Shown: in pieces, positions 9,653 to 22,897 of the stretch
Layout of the letters: every line of letters starts with the position of its first letter
How positions within the stretch are numbered: position 1 is the first letter of the stretch
Assembly (NCBI GenBank): GCA_021442155.1
Contig: CM038214.1
Location: 315,611,001 to 315,675,000 of the forward strand
Origin: Cymbidium sinense
Taxonomy: Eukaryota; Streptophyta; Magnoliopsida; Asparagales; Orchidaceae
Length of the DNA stretch: 64,000 bases
Direction of reading: 5' to 3'
Notes under the pieces: model-generated
Databases searched by the model: none
Told to the model about the DNA's origin: nothing
The model's input: the letters and a program-made list of their open reading frames with translations, nothing else
Made by a program: the position numbers and the translations under genes

Positions 9653-12600
9653 ATCGGTTGGATGTTGTATTATAATCTATAAATCAAGCTTGGTGCCCGT
9701 TAGTGTGAAATGATCAATCTAGAAAGAAAGCATGTAGGCTTACAACTTTCCAAGCCCGATCATCGAATAATCTTTTTCTACAGACAAATGCTATCTTTGA
9801 TCTCGGTGCTCTTAAATATAGTACCATTATCAGAGATAATTTGTCAAGACACTTTGAAAATATATACGATATGGTTCCTAAAATATTGGAGAACATGATG
9901 AGTTGTGACCTCTTTGAGTGGAATCGCCTTCGCCCATTTGGAAAAGTAGTTAGTAGCAGCTAAGATGAACCGATGACCCTTGGAAGAAGTAGGATTAATC
10001 AGACCCACTAAGTTGGTACCCCCAACACTTGATTGGCCATGAGGCCAATGTAGGATGTAGAATGTTGGGTGGTTGGTGCAAGACCACACCATGTATTTGA
10101 CATTGGTGGCCTCTCCTAGCCGTATCCATACAATATTTGATCATCAATGGCCAGTAGTATCCTAGCCTCTTGATCATGGCTTTCATCTTCAGACCGAATT
10201 TGTTAGCTCCATATAATCCTAAGTGTACCTCGATCACTATTTTCTGGGCTTCATGCTTATCTAAATAATGTAACCACATATGATTGAAAGATCGTTGGTA
10301 CAAGACACCATCCACAAGAGCATAAGAAAGTGCTTTTTGCTTCATCTGATAGGCTTGGGACTTCTCTTGAGGTAGTTTGCTTTTATATAGGTAATCCATG
10401 AATGGTTTCCTCTAATCTAACTCCTCGTACTTCTTGGTAATGGCAACCTCCCCTTCAAGAGAGTACTTTTTGATGAGTTCAATATCAATAAGGGATAAGA
10501 CTTGTCTATTTTAAACCTTTATTAATATGGACTCATCCTCAAGACATGCTAACTACTTGGCAAGCTTGGCCAAAGATACGCTACGATGTTCTCTCCTCAA
10601 GGAATCGCAATAATGGAGTCATCTAATGCAGTAGTGTAAAGTATGATAGGCTTGTCAAGGATAAGGGCTATAAAGGCATCTTAGGTAATTTAAATATGTT
10701 GAGTATCTTATTATCCCACTTGAAGCATCCTTTTTGATGTGAGAATGGTGATCTTTTAGATTGATATAGAGCATCAAAATATCTTCCTTGATGATCAGTT
10801 GAGTTAAACTTTTAGGGTGCATTTTAATGTCGTGATCTTTTCCACTCAATTTTGATAGTGGTGTCCAACAAAGAGAATTTTTTTGAAGCTACTCTGAATG
10901 ACTTTGTTCATTTTGAGATTAAATTCATGCTGTTCAAAACTACTATAATCAAAGAGATTGTCTTTCTTTTCTCTACTACCACAAGATTATCGACATAATT
11001 CACTTGATGATGAATGTTCATTGAAGATTTGTGTCATAGCTTGGTATTTAGAAGCGTATTTTTTTTAAGGGGTAAAGCATGACCTTATAGTAGATTTTGA
11101 TGAGGGTTTGAAAAGTAATGTTCTTTCATCTTGAGGCCATCTTTAATTGGTTTGTCTTGATGAGCCATCTAAGAGAAATCTTGCATGAAATGAGGCAATA
11201 TGCGGCATCACTTAGGAATTGGTAGTAGAAATTCATCTTTTGGACATCTTATTTAAATCTAAAATCGATGCATATGTGAATTTGGCCATTATTTTTTGAA
11301 CTTGGATGATCTTTGACTAAGGTAAGGTATTTTTTCTTCTGATCTTACATCGATCACTTGACTTCATAAATGACTTTATTGTTATGTCTAATCGCATGCA
11401 TCTAGAATTGCTTGGGTTAGTAGTAGCTCTATTCTTTGGTTTATGATTCTTTCATCAAGAGCCAATCAGTCTCTTCATAACTCCATGGAAAGAATTTACC
11501 TCACAATACACAACTAAGTCATTGATTTCAATTCCATTCAAAAGCTGTATTTGCATGGATCTTCTTGGTTCTAAGTTAATTTCCTTAAGCTCGTCGATGA
11601 TTAACTTGATCTATTCTTCAAACTCTAAAGGTGCATCTCTTACTTTAAAATCATCTGGATCATCTAATCTTTCTAAGCATAGCTCCTCAAATGAGTTAAT
11701 GTGATTTGAAAAAAAAAACCTATTAGATTCAAAATGATTGGTGAGGAATAAGTAGTAATCATCATCATTGACTAGACCTATAATATTGAATCCTAGTCCT
11801 GGTCTTGATTGAGAGATCTTGAATTTGTTGACATATTATTTTGAAGTGGTCTACTATGACCAATGTGGGATTTACCTTTTCTTTACTAAATTATGAACAC
11901 AAGTACCAATCAAAAATTCTATTAAATCTTTGTATGAATCATCCTCAGTTCTATCAACTTCTTGACTTGAGGATGATGCTCTAAGAACCTATTGTCTTCT
12001 TACATGGATGACTTACTTCATAACCAAACCCATAGCTTTTTTAAGAGGAAAATTTCTAAGGTTTGGTGATTCTCTATTTCAAAATATAGACTTGGATACA
12101 CTATGTTTTGCTTTGGGCAGATCTTCATCAATCTAGTAATCACCTCCAAGGGATTCTAATTGTGAGAAGAGTTGGTCATTGTATTAACCATATAAGACTC
12201 ATCTATGAAATGATTCTAAGTCTATATGGATAGCATATCTCACAGTTGGGATATATCTTATTGGGTAATAAATTTTCTACAGGACCTCAAAATGGCCTCT
12301 TCCTCACTGATGGAGGTGGTCATCACATATGTTTGAATGGATTAATGAATTGTGGGTGGAGTCTAATGTAATCCACTTCACTCAATTATTTTCCTCCCTT
12401 ATTTTCTTTTTCAATTTCTCTTTTTTTTCTATTTCTCTTTCTTTTTCTTTTCTTTTTTTATACTTTGGTTCACAATAATAGACTTGTTGATTTTGAGGAG
12501 GTAGCCGCATCCTCTATATCTTGACCTCGTGAACTATAAATGGCTTGAGATCTCCTTTGACATAGTGCATCCCTCTCACAAACTTCATGATGTAAAGAGG

Positions 12601-12850
12601 ATGGAACTATGTTGTTCATGTATCCATGGTATCCCAAGCAAAGCATTGAAATATGTATGAGTCATAATGTGAAACTTGGCCATCTTCAATCATCTATCTC
12701 AAGGGCAACACTATGGAGCTTAAGGCTGTTGACCTCACTTTTGGAGTGCAATTCAACTTCCCATCTTAGACATAGTCTTCTAGACACTAAGACTTCCAGT
12801 CTTACACTTCTAATAATTGGTAAACATTTAACTTTAAGCCTAAGGACTTA
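9653..12850 (-). pseudogene. Ty3/gypsy (Tat-type) pol remnant, locus B
   Basis: Reading right to left, this is a decayed gypsy polyprotein. The retropepsin region (about 12,730-12,470) parallels the TSFNTLLGRPWI segment of locus C. A Lys/Glu-rich linker follows, seen as a T-rich run at 12,410-12,465. RT fragments lie at about 11,470-10,860, with a thumb/connection remnant at 10,849-10,655. Integrase lies at 10,399-9,844, with GYYWP, then HPTLASWP, then SSKGHRFILAATNYFSKW. That integrase signature fits the plant Tat clade (Ogre/Retand relatives). In the integrase zinc region one expected His reads Asn (GANKFG) and one Cys reads Gly (RRGHQC). RNase H and the post-pol region seen in C are deleted. 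No gag is recognisable. The copy is inactive. Confidence 0.8.
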
Positions 12851-13679
12851 GATGGTTAACCATAGGATTAGGTTATGCTTGATTAGGATAATCCACCACT
12901 ACTACCCAAATCCAATACATGTTCACCTTCTCACAAACCTCAAGTTAATTCAAACATTAAATCAAATCCAAATCAAATCCAAACCTAAATTCCAAAACCA
13001 AATGATTGAAGCTCATGATCAAATCAAACTTGAAACCCTTCTAAAGCCATATGACCTATCCATGGACTTAGCCAAATATAAATCCAAATCAATCCAAAAT
13101 TAATTGATTTTCTCATAATAAATTTATATCTTCAATCAACTTCTTAAATATAAATCAAAACTACATTTAGATGATCAAAACTAAATCAAACTAAATCAAA
13201 ACCCTTCCTAAGACATATGATCTATCCAATAGACTTAGCTAAATCTTAATCCAAATCAAGTCAAACTCAATTGATTTTCTCCCAAATCTATCATATTTTC
13301 AATCATCTTCAGAAATGTAAATGAAATATACATTTAAGTCATTAAAACTAAATAAAACCAAATCAAAATCCAAATCTAAGCCACATGACCCAACTCCATG
13401 GACTTAGCCAAATTCCTTCAATCCAAATCCCAAATTCAATTGATTTTTTCATGAATCAATCACACCTTCAATCATATTCACAAATATAAATAAAATCTAC
13501 AATCATCAAGCCAAACTAAAATCAACCCAAACCAAACCCAACTTAACTCTTTTGACTTGAAATGTTCAAATGAACAAAACCCATTTGAATCAACCCAATT
13601 TGAATTTTATATATCAATCCCAAATCCATATATAAACTCAACTAAATCAAACTCAACCCAAAATGAAGCAAACTAAACA

Positions 13680-14560
13680 CAATTGGTCAACTTGACCCAA
13701 ACTGGCCAATTTGACGTATTTGAGCCAAGTTCTAATCCTACCCAAATTAGACTGAACTAAGCCCATCAAAACTGCCATTCATGATTGTTGATCACCCTAG
13801 GTTGATAAATTGTCATAAATTAGGTCAAACTATGTCAACTTGGTCATTTGACCAAGTCAACCCCTTAACCCATATGAACCCAAACAAGCCAAATTGCAAC
13901 CTAAGTCAAATCCCTTGAAACCAATGATTCATACCAAATCAAAATCAATATTTGAATATGACTTGACCTTCAATTGAGTCAAACCAAACCCAATTGGCCC
14001 TCTTGACCCAAGTTGACTCAAATTGACATAAAAGACCAAATTGGGCCAAATCAAAATATAAACCAAATTGATTACAACCAATGGCACAAGTTCATTCCAA
14101 ATTGATTGTTGAACTTAACCAAAGCCGTGATTGGACCCAATTGAAAGTTGGCCTAAATCAAAACCAAATCTAAATTAATTGAAACCAAATCCTACAACTA
14201 TCTTCAATTGGTCAACTAAACCCAAACTAATTTGGCCAATTTGTTCAAATTGGTCAACTTAACCCATTTGACCCAAATGAATTAAAATGACCAAAATCAA
14301 ATCGAAGCCAAACTAAACCAAACAATTGAAAACATCCCAAATGATCATATGAACTTGACCAACCTTGGTTTGACCTAATTTGACCAATTGGTCAACTTGA
14401 CCCAACCTAATTCAATTTCACCTAAATGAGTCAAATTGAGCCAAACCTAAACAAATAGCTCAAATTGACTTGAAATTTGGACTAACCCACTTCCATCTCA
14501 TTTCAAATCTGCCCAAATCAAATCCAATATCAAGTGACCATTCTACCCTTGGGTCAAGCG
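13680..14560. repeat. TTGAC-rich block of unit L copy B
   Basis: This is the counterpart of 1-1,010. The palindrome TTGACCAATTGGTCAA is conserved exactly at 14,380-14,395. Confidence 0.6.
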
Positions 14561-14876
14561 CATCACATGAGACAAATCACCCATGTAAGTGATCATTTTC
14601 ATTCCTTGGCCACTTGGTACTCTCCCAATGGTCCACCTAGGCATGTGAGACAACCCCCGAGGGGGTTGGTTGGTGACCCATTGGATGTGAAATCACCTCA
14701 CCCACCCCATTGGAGCATTTGAAACCCATAAGACAACCATGATTCCTCATTGGCAACCACCTTTTACCAACAACCAACTCACCTCCTCCCTACCACCCAT
14801 GACTCCCACGAGATGGTGGGATGGCCTACAAGCAGATCCCACCATCTGATCAAGATGAAGGGGGTTTAGGATTGGG

Positions 14877-14906
14877 AGGGAGGGGGCATATACACGCCCT
14901 CATTTC
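14877..14906 (+). promoter_or_regulatory. Candidate TATA-type promoter in unit L copy B
   Basis: GGGGGCATATACACGCCC is followed by CATTTCCACTCAAACACA, matching the layout at 1,302-1,345 in copy A. The pairing of a TATA-like core in a GC-rich setting with a C/A-rich start region suggests a + strand promoter. This is weak evidence by itself. Confidence 0.25.
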
Positions 14907-15248
14907 CACTCAAACACAAACAGAAATTATTCCTCAGAGACGTAACTACCCAAAACAAGCTGCTAAAGCCATTCCATAAGCTCCCAAGCTCATTCCCGAT
15001 CAGAAAATGCCATTCCCATCTGTCCCGAAATAGGACACTCCCATTTCTGACCTAACTTCCCCATTTCTCCATCAAACTCAAATTAACTTTGCACGCACCT
15101 TCCCTAGGCCACATCGAGCAAGAACGAACCATCCCCCAAGCTTCCCAAGCACCGAAGGTGGGACTTCGATCAAAGTTGAGATCCAAATCATGGGTTCATG
15201 GTCTTCTAAGAGAAAATCGAGGAATTGATCCAATTTCTACTCAACAGG

Positions 15249-15320
15249 GCTTCATCTCTACTAGATGAAGCTTCCTCAATCATTTGAGCTTTCGGTCTTG
15301 AGCTCCGGTGAGGTATGCTT
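15249..15320 (+). other. Conserved stem-loop plus splice-donor-like site, unit L copy B
   Basis: GCTTCATCT (15,249-15,257) pairs perfectly with AGATGAAGC (15,263-15,271) around CTACT. GGTGAGGTATGCTTCC follows near 15,307, with the same spacing as in copy A. Confidence 0.55.
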
Positions 15321-17067
15321 CCAAAACTAATCATCAGGTAAAAATGGGTTGGAGCTTTTTGAAGAAAACTTGCATCTCATGTAATCTTGACTGTTAGATC
15401 CCCATTGATCGATGTCGAGAAGGTGTGGGATCCTTTTAGAGTTGATCTGAGCTCATGTAAGCTTGGATCACGTGAGTAATAGCTGATAAACTCCATTCTC
15501 CCTCAACCACATGATGTTATATGCACCATTCGTTCCACATGATTGGAATGAATGGTCGTGATTAGATCCACTAGATCGATCTGATTTAATCCTATTAAGC
15601 TATGGGATTAATCGTAGTTGTCTGATCTTAGATCGAATGGTGGATGAGAAAGCGCATTAGCTGCCACCATGTGGGCACTGAGCCAGATAAGTTTTAAGTA
15701 GCCAATCCCACGGTGCCACACGGAAAGAGTGCCACATGGCGCCAATAGGATTAGGCTTTAATTAGGCTTAATTAAACTTTTTAATGGCTGAAACTTTCAA
15801 AAATCATAAAAAATCATAGAGAAATAAAAAATGCAAATAAATACTAATTTTAAAAGTATTTCAGAATATAATTAATTAAAAATGATCTTAACTAATTTTG
15901 AACATTAATTAATGTTTAATTAAAGTTTAATTATAAAATTTATTAGCTTAATTACTTGAGTGATTAATCCCAAATTTTGTGGGTTAATTTAATGGGATGA
16001 TCTCTATCTCCCATGACAAATTAAACCTTAACTACTCTTTTAAGTTAATTAATGATTAATTAATCTCATTAATACTAACAAATTAGTTAATTAAGTTTAT
16101 TAATCATTGTTCAAAGTAAGTGAACTAAGGAATGTTGGGACCCCCCTAAGTTCATTTCACCCTTTTTTAAAATGAAATTAATTAAGATTTAACTAATTAA
16201 TTAAATCACTTAATCAAATTGAAATCATAATCACATGGACCTTAATTAATTAAATCATGGGGTAGATCTTTAGGTGTTTAATAACCTAAAGGAGTTTAAT
16301 GAAATTATGGTTAGTACACATTTATGGGAAAACCATAAGAGTAATTAATTAAGTCCCTTAATCTAATTAAATATTAATCATGAGCTAATTACATTAGGCC
16401 CCTTTTATTTCCTAGTATCATTGCAAGTTTATTTTCCATGCATATCATGTTGGCTAATAATTATTTAGTTAATTACTTTAAGGTGACATATGTAAGGGTA
16501 AGTAATTCATCTAATTAAAGATTCAACTTAATTAACCCATAAAATTAACTTAATTACATTTCCTTAAATTAAATAAAATCACTAATGTGGGAATGGGTTT
16601 AAAATAGCAAGTGGTGATTTCTCTTCTTCTCTTTAAATCAAATGAAATCCAAAACTTAATTAATAAAGAAGCTTTGGTTTTCTTTGAATAATCTTATTTG
16701 ATTTGATTGTCCTTAAGAACTAGTTTGTTGAATGAATCACATGCCTATATTTGATTATCCTTTTTCCAGTCATGTTAAATTTGGTATGTCATTTGAATTC
16801 ATGCATCCATCTTTTCAAAATCAAGTAAAATAAAATGGATTTCCTTTATGTAAGCTTGCATGTGTTGATTTAATTTAATATATGCATGGTTATTATCACT
16901 ATTAAATCCAAATATATTTTAAAAAGCATAAATAAATAATAATATGTGTTATGATGCTAGTTATAAATACATAAGAAATGCATGTGCTTATAGCTTAAAT
17001 GTATGAATGTTCAATTCTCTTTCCTCTATTCATGTGTTAATTTATATAAGATTGAATGGTAATGGGT

Positions 17068-17690
17068 ATATAGTCTTGACATCCCGGGAACACGAGGATT
17101 TAGTTAGCCCAAAGAAGGTCATTTGATTACCTCACTTCCCTGGTTTAACAATGGCATGTACCCATTTGATTTCATTCTTATGTATTTCAACATTAGATAT
17201 TGGATAGAGCTTTAATTCATATATATAAATGATTCAATAAAAAAAACTATACAATATTTGTATGGATTTCTTTCCCTCATTTATGTATACATCCATGTGT
17301 GTCCAAGAAAAGCAAGTATATAGTTTGGACATTCTAGGAATATGAGGCTTTATTTAGCCCCAAGGCAGTCATTTGTTCACCTCACCTCTCTAGTTTAACA
17401 ATGACATGTACTTGCCTATATCTTTGTACATGTATATGTATATGTAATTAGTGAATGGAAATCCCATTTTACATTAAAATTGCATGCATTCATAATTGTC
17501 TAATTGGTTGAATTAATTAGCCAATAGATTTGGAGCTTACTTCCGTTCATGTATAAATTTACATATTTTTGAATGCAAAAGGTAGTCGGACATTCCAGAA
17601 TCTGAGGCTAGGTCAAGGAGGTCATTTGATTACCTCACTTCCTTGGTTTAACAACGACGCATGCCTATTTAATTTCATTCTTACATCATT
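17068..17690. repeat. Three-fold ~250-base tandem repeat in unit L copy B
   Basis: Units start near 17,068, 17,317 and 17,582 (spacings 249 and 265). Each has a (TA)TAGTC-TGGACATTC-type opening, then GAGG-TTTAG-TAGCCC, AAGG-GGTCATTTG and TACCTCACTTCC, ending in a GGTTTAACAA-TGGCATG core. Copy C has the same three; copy A lacks all of them. Confidence 0.75.
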
Positions 17691-19203
17691 TTTTTAAGAA
17701 TTTGGATAAAGTTTTAAATTAAAATGTTTAAATAATTCAATCAAATAAAATATAAATTCTAAACATACTCATACATTCATCATTTAAGTGTGCTATAATA
17801 TGTTGCATGTACACTTAAGATTAAATCATATGCATGTTACATGTGTTGGAAGGGAATGATTTAATATATGCCATGTGGTAGTAATTCAATTAAATTAATT
17901 GTAAGATGCCTTTCATTTTGAATATGATTATTTATAGTGAACCTAAACTTAGAATTAATTATATCATTTAGTAAGCCATTCACTAAAGAGAACTAATCAA
18001 ATTAATATACTTTAGAAAGTGACTTAAGGTAGGGATGAAAGAGGGCAATCCTCTTTTCCTCTCTTTATAAGACCTAGTTGCTAAGTGTAATCAAACGAAA
18101 AAAACACAAATTAAAATTCTCAAATCAATTAAACTACTTCAAGTAAAATCAACCTTTCATGTTAAATTGAATCCTTCTACACTTAGAAAATATAACATTA
18201 ATGCCTAACAAGACTTACCACACAAGCCTTATTAAAAACATTAGAATTAAGTCGCCACTTCTAGCTCTAAGTTAGGATGGTGTATGATGTGATATATGTT
18301 TTGTTTTATGATGTATTATTTTAGATTAAATGTTAGGGTGTATGCTTGTGACTAGATGATGATAGGCCAATATTAGCTAATCATATTATAGAATTATGCT
18401 TAAGGGATAAAAATAAATGTGAATGCTCTTTTTTGTAGGTTGCTTAAGCATAAAATCCAAGTTAACAATTGGCTTAGTTACTCATGTGTGTGCTAAGTCC
18501 AAATTATAAATACAACTGCTTGGGCATATATGTATATTTAGCTAACCTCTATTTTGCAGTGTAGTTAGATTTACTTTTCCCACATAAATATAAATTTTGC
18601 AATAGGAATTAGGAGTAGTGTTGTGAGGGATTAGGATGAGGAGTGGCTAGAAGGCTTTGTCCTAGGGTGCCCTATGATGCCTTTGAAGCAAGCACCATCC
18701 AAATCAAAGATGGAGCCAAATCAGAAATAGAGATATGAAGAAAGAAAACCCTAATGGCATTTAATACAATTATAATTATTCTTTCCAGTTGAATAAGGGT
18801 AGAGCTGGCTACCACAAATCTAAAATCCTAAACCCTAACCCTAAACCTAAACCTAAAACCCTAAACCCACTAACCTAAACCACAACCCTAAAACCACAAA
18901 ACCTAAAGCTAAACCTTAAACCTTAATCCCTAAACCTAAACTAACCCTAAACTCCAAACCACAAAACCAGGCCCTAAACTAAACACTAAACCCTAAACCC
19001 TAAACACACCACACCCTAAAACCTAAACCACAAACAGGCCTAAACTAAATAAAACCTAAATAAAATAAAAAAAATAAAATAAAATAAAACCTAAACTAAC
19101 CTAAACCTAAACCAAACATAAAATAAATAAAAATAAATACTAAAAGATATATAAAACCTAAATAAATACCTAAAATAAAACTAAATAAACTAAATAAAAA
19201 ACA

Positions 19204-19235
19204 AGTGAAATGTTGAATCGTTTGTTCTCTATTAA
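19204..19235 (+). pseudogene. GRP 3'UTR tail remnant 1
   Basis: Only the last bases of the GRP 3'UTR remain: GTGAAATGTTGAATCG, then TTTGTTCTCTATTA, then AAAAAACCC. It matches the terminal words of the full GRP copies. Confidence 0.7.
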
Positions 19236-20240
19236 AAAACCCAAAACCCACAAACACCCTACCTAACTTGGACCCTGGGGCTGGAGCCACTTACCCCAAA
19301 CCTAAACCCTACCAACTAAACCATGACCCAGGCCACCTCCACACCCTAAACCCAACCCTGGGCTCTAAACCTTAAACCCCAAAACCATAAATCCTAAATC
19401 CTAAACCCTAAACCCTACCACTGCTACACTAAAAAGCTAAAACTAAACCTAACGGATAAAGCCTAAAATAAAATAAATAAAATCTAAAATAAAATAAAAA
19501 ACATAAACTAAAACCAAAGCCTAAACCTAAACAAAAAATAAAATCAAAATAAAACTAAAATAATAAAATAAATAAAACCCAAACTAAACTAAAATAAAAA
19601 CCTAAATAAAATAAAACTATAAAACTAAAATAAAATAACCTTAAAATAAAATAAAATAAAAACTAAATAAAACCTAAACCTAAAAAATAAACCTAAAAAT
19701 AAATAAAAAAAGAAAACCTAAACCTTAAACTAAAATAAAACCTAAACCTAAAATAAAAATAAAATAAACCTAACCCTAAACTAAAATAAATTCAACTAAA
19801 ATAAATAAAACCTAAACCTAAACCTAAAATAAACTAAACCTAACCCTAAACCTAAACTAAATAAAATATAATAAATTAAAAATAAACTTAAACTTAAACT
19901 AAAATAAACCTAAAATAAACCTAAAATAAAACCTAAGAAATCAAATAAAACTAAACCTAAACCTAAAATAAAAAAAAAAAACCTAAACCTAAATATAATA
20001 AAAAACCTAAACTAAACCTAAAAAATAAAAAAATAAAAACCAAAAGAGAAAATAAAATAAAACTCAACTAAAAAAATAAACAAAAAATAAAACCTAAACC
20101 TAAAAAAATAAGCTAAAATAAAAAAAACTAAACTAAAATAAATAAACCTAAAATAAAGAAACTAAATTAAATAAAAATAAAAAATAAACATAAATGAAAA
20201 ATAAACTAAACTAAAATAAATAAAATAAACTAAATAAATA

Positions 20241-20275
20241 AAGAAGAATGTTGAATATGATTTGTTCTCTGTTTA
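20241..20275 (+). pseudogene. GRP 3'UTR tail remnant 2
   Basis: AAGAAGAATGTTGAATATGA followed by TTTGTTCTCTGTTT and an A run, 1,037 bases after remnant 1. Telomere-like repeats follow at once, as after full copies. Confidence 0.7.
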
Positions 20276-21318
20276 AAAAAACCCAAAACTAAAACCTGAA
20301 CCTTAAATCGAAAACATAAACTTTAAACTCTAAACCCAAAACCCAAAACCCTAAACCATAAACCCTAAACCCTAAACCTTAAACCCTAAACCCTAAACCT
20401 TAAACTCTAAACCCTAAACCTTAAACCCAAAAAAAACCATAAACCCCAAACCCTAAACCCTAAACTAAACCTAAACCCTAAACCCTGAAAATCTAAAAAC
20501 CTAAACCTAAACCTAAATTGAATAAAGCCTAAAAATGAAATAAATAAAAAATATAAACCAAAATAAAATAAAAATATAAACTAAAACCTAAACCTAAACC
20601 TAAACTTAAACCTAAAAAGAAATAAAATCAAAATAAAACTAAAATAAAATAAAATTATAAAACCCAAACTAAACTAAAAAATAAAAAACCTAAATAAAAT
20701 AAAAATTATACCTAAAATAAAAATAAAACAACCTTAAAATAAAATAAATAAAAACTAAATAAAAACCTAAACCTAAAAAATAAACCTAAAAATAAATAAA
20801 AAAGAAAACCTAAACCTTAAACTAAAACAAAACCTAAACTTAAAATAAAATAAATAAACCTAAACCTAAACTAAAATAAATAAAACCTAAACCTAAACCT
20901 AAAATAAACTAAACCAAACCCTAAACCTAAACTAAATAAAATATAATAAATTAAAAATAAACTTAAACCTAAACTAAAAGATAAAACCTAAAAATTAACC
21001 TAAAATAAAAACCTAAAACCTAAACCTAAGAAAATCAAATAAAAACCTAAACCTAAACCTAAAAATAAATAATAAAACCTAAACCTAAAAAATATAATAA
21101 AAACCTAAACCTAAACCTAAAAATAAAAAATAAAACAAAACCTAAAAAAAGAAAATAAAAAAACTCAAAATAAATAAATAAACAAACCTAAACCTAAAAA
21201 AAAACTAAAATAAAAAATCTAAACTAAAAAATAAATGTTAAATAAATAAACTAAATTAATAAAAAATAAACATAAAAAAATAAACTAAACTAAAATAAAT
21301 AATAAACTAAATAAACAA

Positions 21319-21356
21319 AAGAAGAAATGTTGAATATGAATTTGTTCTCTATTTGA
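21319..21356 (+). pseudogene. GRP 3'UTR tail remnant 3
   Basis: AAAGAAGAAATGTTGAATAT followed by GAATTTGTTCTCTATTTG, 1,078 bases after remnant 2. It shares the substitution GAATATGA with remnant 2 (full copies have GAATCTGA or GAATTTGA), so these two are sister units. Confidence 0.7.
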
Positions 21357-22897
21357 AAAAAGGAAACCCAAAACCCAAAAACCCTAAACAAAAACCTGAA
21401 CCTTAAATCAAAAACCTAAACTATAAACCCAAAACCCTAAACTAAAATAAATAAACCTAAATAAAATAAACTAAACTAAATATAAATAAAATACCCCTAA
21501 ATCAAAATAAAATAAAATAAAATAAAATAAGTAAAACTAAATAAACCTAAAGCGATGAGCTTACTTAATTTAAAAAATAATAAAAAAAGAAAATAAAAAA
21601 ACCCTAACCCTAAATGCTAAACCCTAAAACTAACCCTAAACCCTAAACCTACAACCCTAAAACATAAATCCTAAACCATAAAACCCTAAACCCTAAACCC
21701 TAAACCCTAAACCCTTTAACCATACACCCTAAACCCTAAACCTTAAACCCTAAACCCTAAACATAAACCTACAAATAATCATAAACCCCAAATAAACCCA
21801 AACCTAAACCCTAAACCTAAACTAAAAAATTGAAAAAACCTAAACCTAAACTAAATAAACCTAAAATTAAAAAAATTAAAGAAACTTAAATAAATAAAAA
21901 AATAAAATTAATAAAACCTAAATAAAACCTAAACTAACAAACTTAAACTAAACCTAAACCTAAAATAAAATAAAATAAAATAAAACTAAACTAAAATATA
22001 TAATAAATAAAACCTAAACTAAACTAAAATAAAATAAACCTAAAAATAAAAAACCTAAATAAAAAAAAACAAAACATAAAATATAAAAATAAAAACTAAA
22101 TAAAAGCTAAACCAAAATAAACTTAAAATTAATAAAAATAAAACCAAAACCCTAAACTAAAAAAAAACTCCTAAATAAACAAAATAAAATAAACATAAAC
22201 CTAAACTAAAATAAATAAAACCTAAACCTAAAAATAAACTAAACCCTAAACTAAAAATATAATAAAATAAACTAAAATAAACCTAAACCAAAAAAAAAAA
22301 TAAAACCTAAAACCTAAACCTAAAAAAAAAATAAAATAAAAAACCTAAACCTTAAAATAAAAAATAAAACCTAATCCAAAATAAATAAATAAAAAAATAA
22401 AAAACTAAAAAAAATAAACATAAACATAAACCTAAACTTAAAAAATGTACTAAAATAATTAAACCTAAATTAAATAAGCTAAACAAAATAAAAAAATAAA
22501 TTAAATTTAGATAAAAATAAAATATAAATTAAACTAAAATAAATCAAAAATAAAATAAATAAACTAAAACCTATCAGTTTACTTAATTTAAAAAATAACC
22601 CTGAAGCCTAAACATTAAACCCTAAACCCTAAATCCTAAACCATAAACCCTAAACCCTACAATTGGGTTAACGCTAAACTAACCTTGAAAACCCTAAACC
22701 AAACCCCCCTCTCTCCTCGCCACGCCTCTGATTCTGTTTCTTTTTTTTCTTTTTAATGATCTTCGATCCTTCTCGATCAATTTTGATTATTTGTCTCGAT
22801 TGGCTAATGTGAGTTTCCCTTTGCTCTTTAAATGGTGAGGAGCGCTTTTTAGTGAGCATCCTTTCAAACAAGGCGCTAGGGCTTCTACAAAGGTATT

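Larger units (their letters stand above)
12851..18815. mobile_element. Unit L, copy B
   Basis: This non-coding sequence is homologous to copies A and C. It begins where pol similarity ends (junction near 12,850, also seen in C near 55,380) and ends near GGGTAGAGCTGGCTACC, where telomere-like repeats start. In order it carries AAATCAAATCC-type simple sequence, the TTGAC block, a TATA-like site, a stem-loop with donor-like site, TAATTAA-rich sequence and a three-fold repeat of about 250 bases. Its adjacency to Tat pol and its size are compatible with a long LTR, because Tat elements often have LTRs of several kb. No matching second LTR is present beyond the pol in this locus, so the assignment stays open. 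Confidence 0.6.
18816..22703. repeat. Telomere-like satellite block II
   Basis: CCCTAAA-rich stretches (18,825-19,020, 20,285-20,500, 21,595-21,830 and 22,590-22,690) alternate with AAATAAA/ACCTAAA-rich stretches. TTACTTAATTTAAAAAATAA boundary words lie near 21,553 and 22,572, about 1.02 kb apart. Three remnants of the GRP 3'UTR end give a period of about 1.05 kb. The first 550 bases include GC-richer oddities such as ACCCTGGGGCTGGAGCC (19,272-19,288). No gene is present. Confidence 0.9.

Noticed and set aside
15737..15743. TGGCGCC, resembling an LTR-element primer-binding site
   Set aside because: It is only seven bases, lies inside unit L rather than at its edge, and reads TGGCACC in copy A and is disrupted in copy C. 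The TTGGTGCCC near 9,690 was dismissed for similar reasons.
22674..22871. Lys/Glu-rich minus-strand ORF next to the LINE start
   Set aside because: It is antisense to the T-rich LINE leader and the adjacent repeat; no homologous coding signal.
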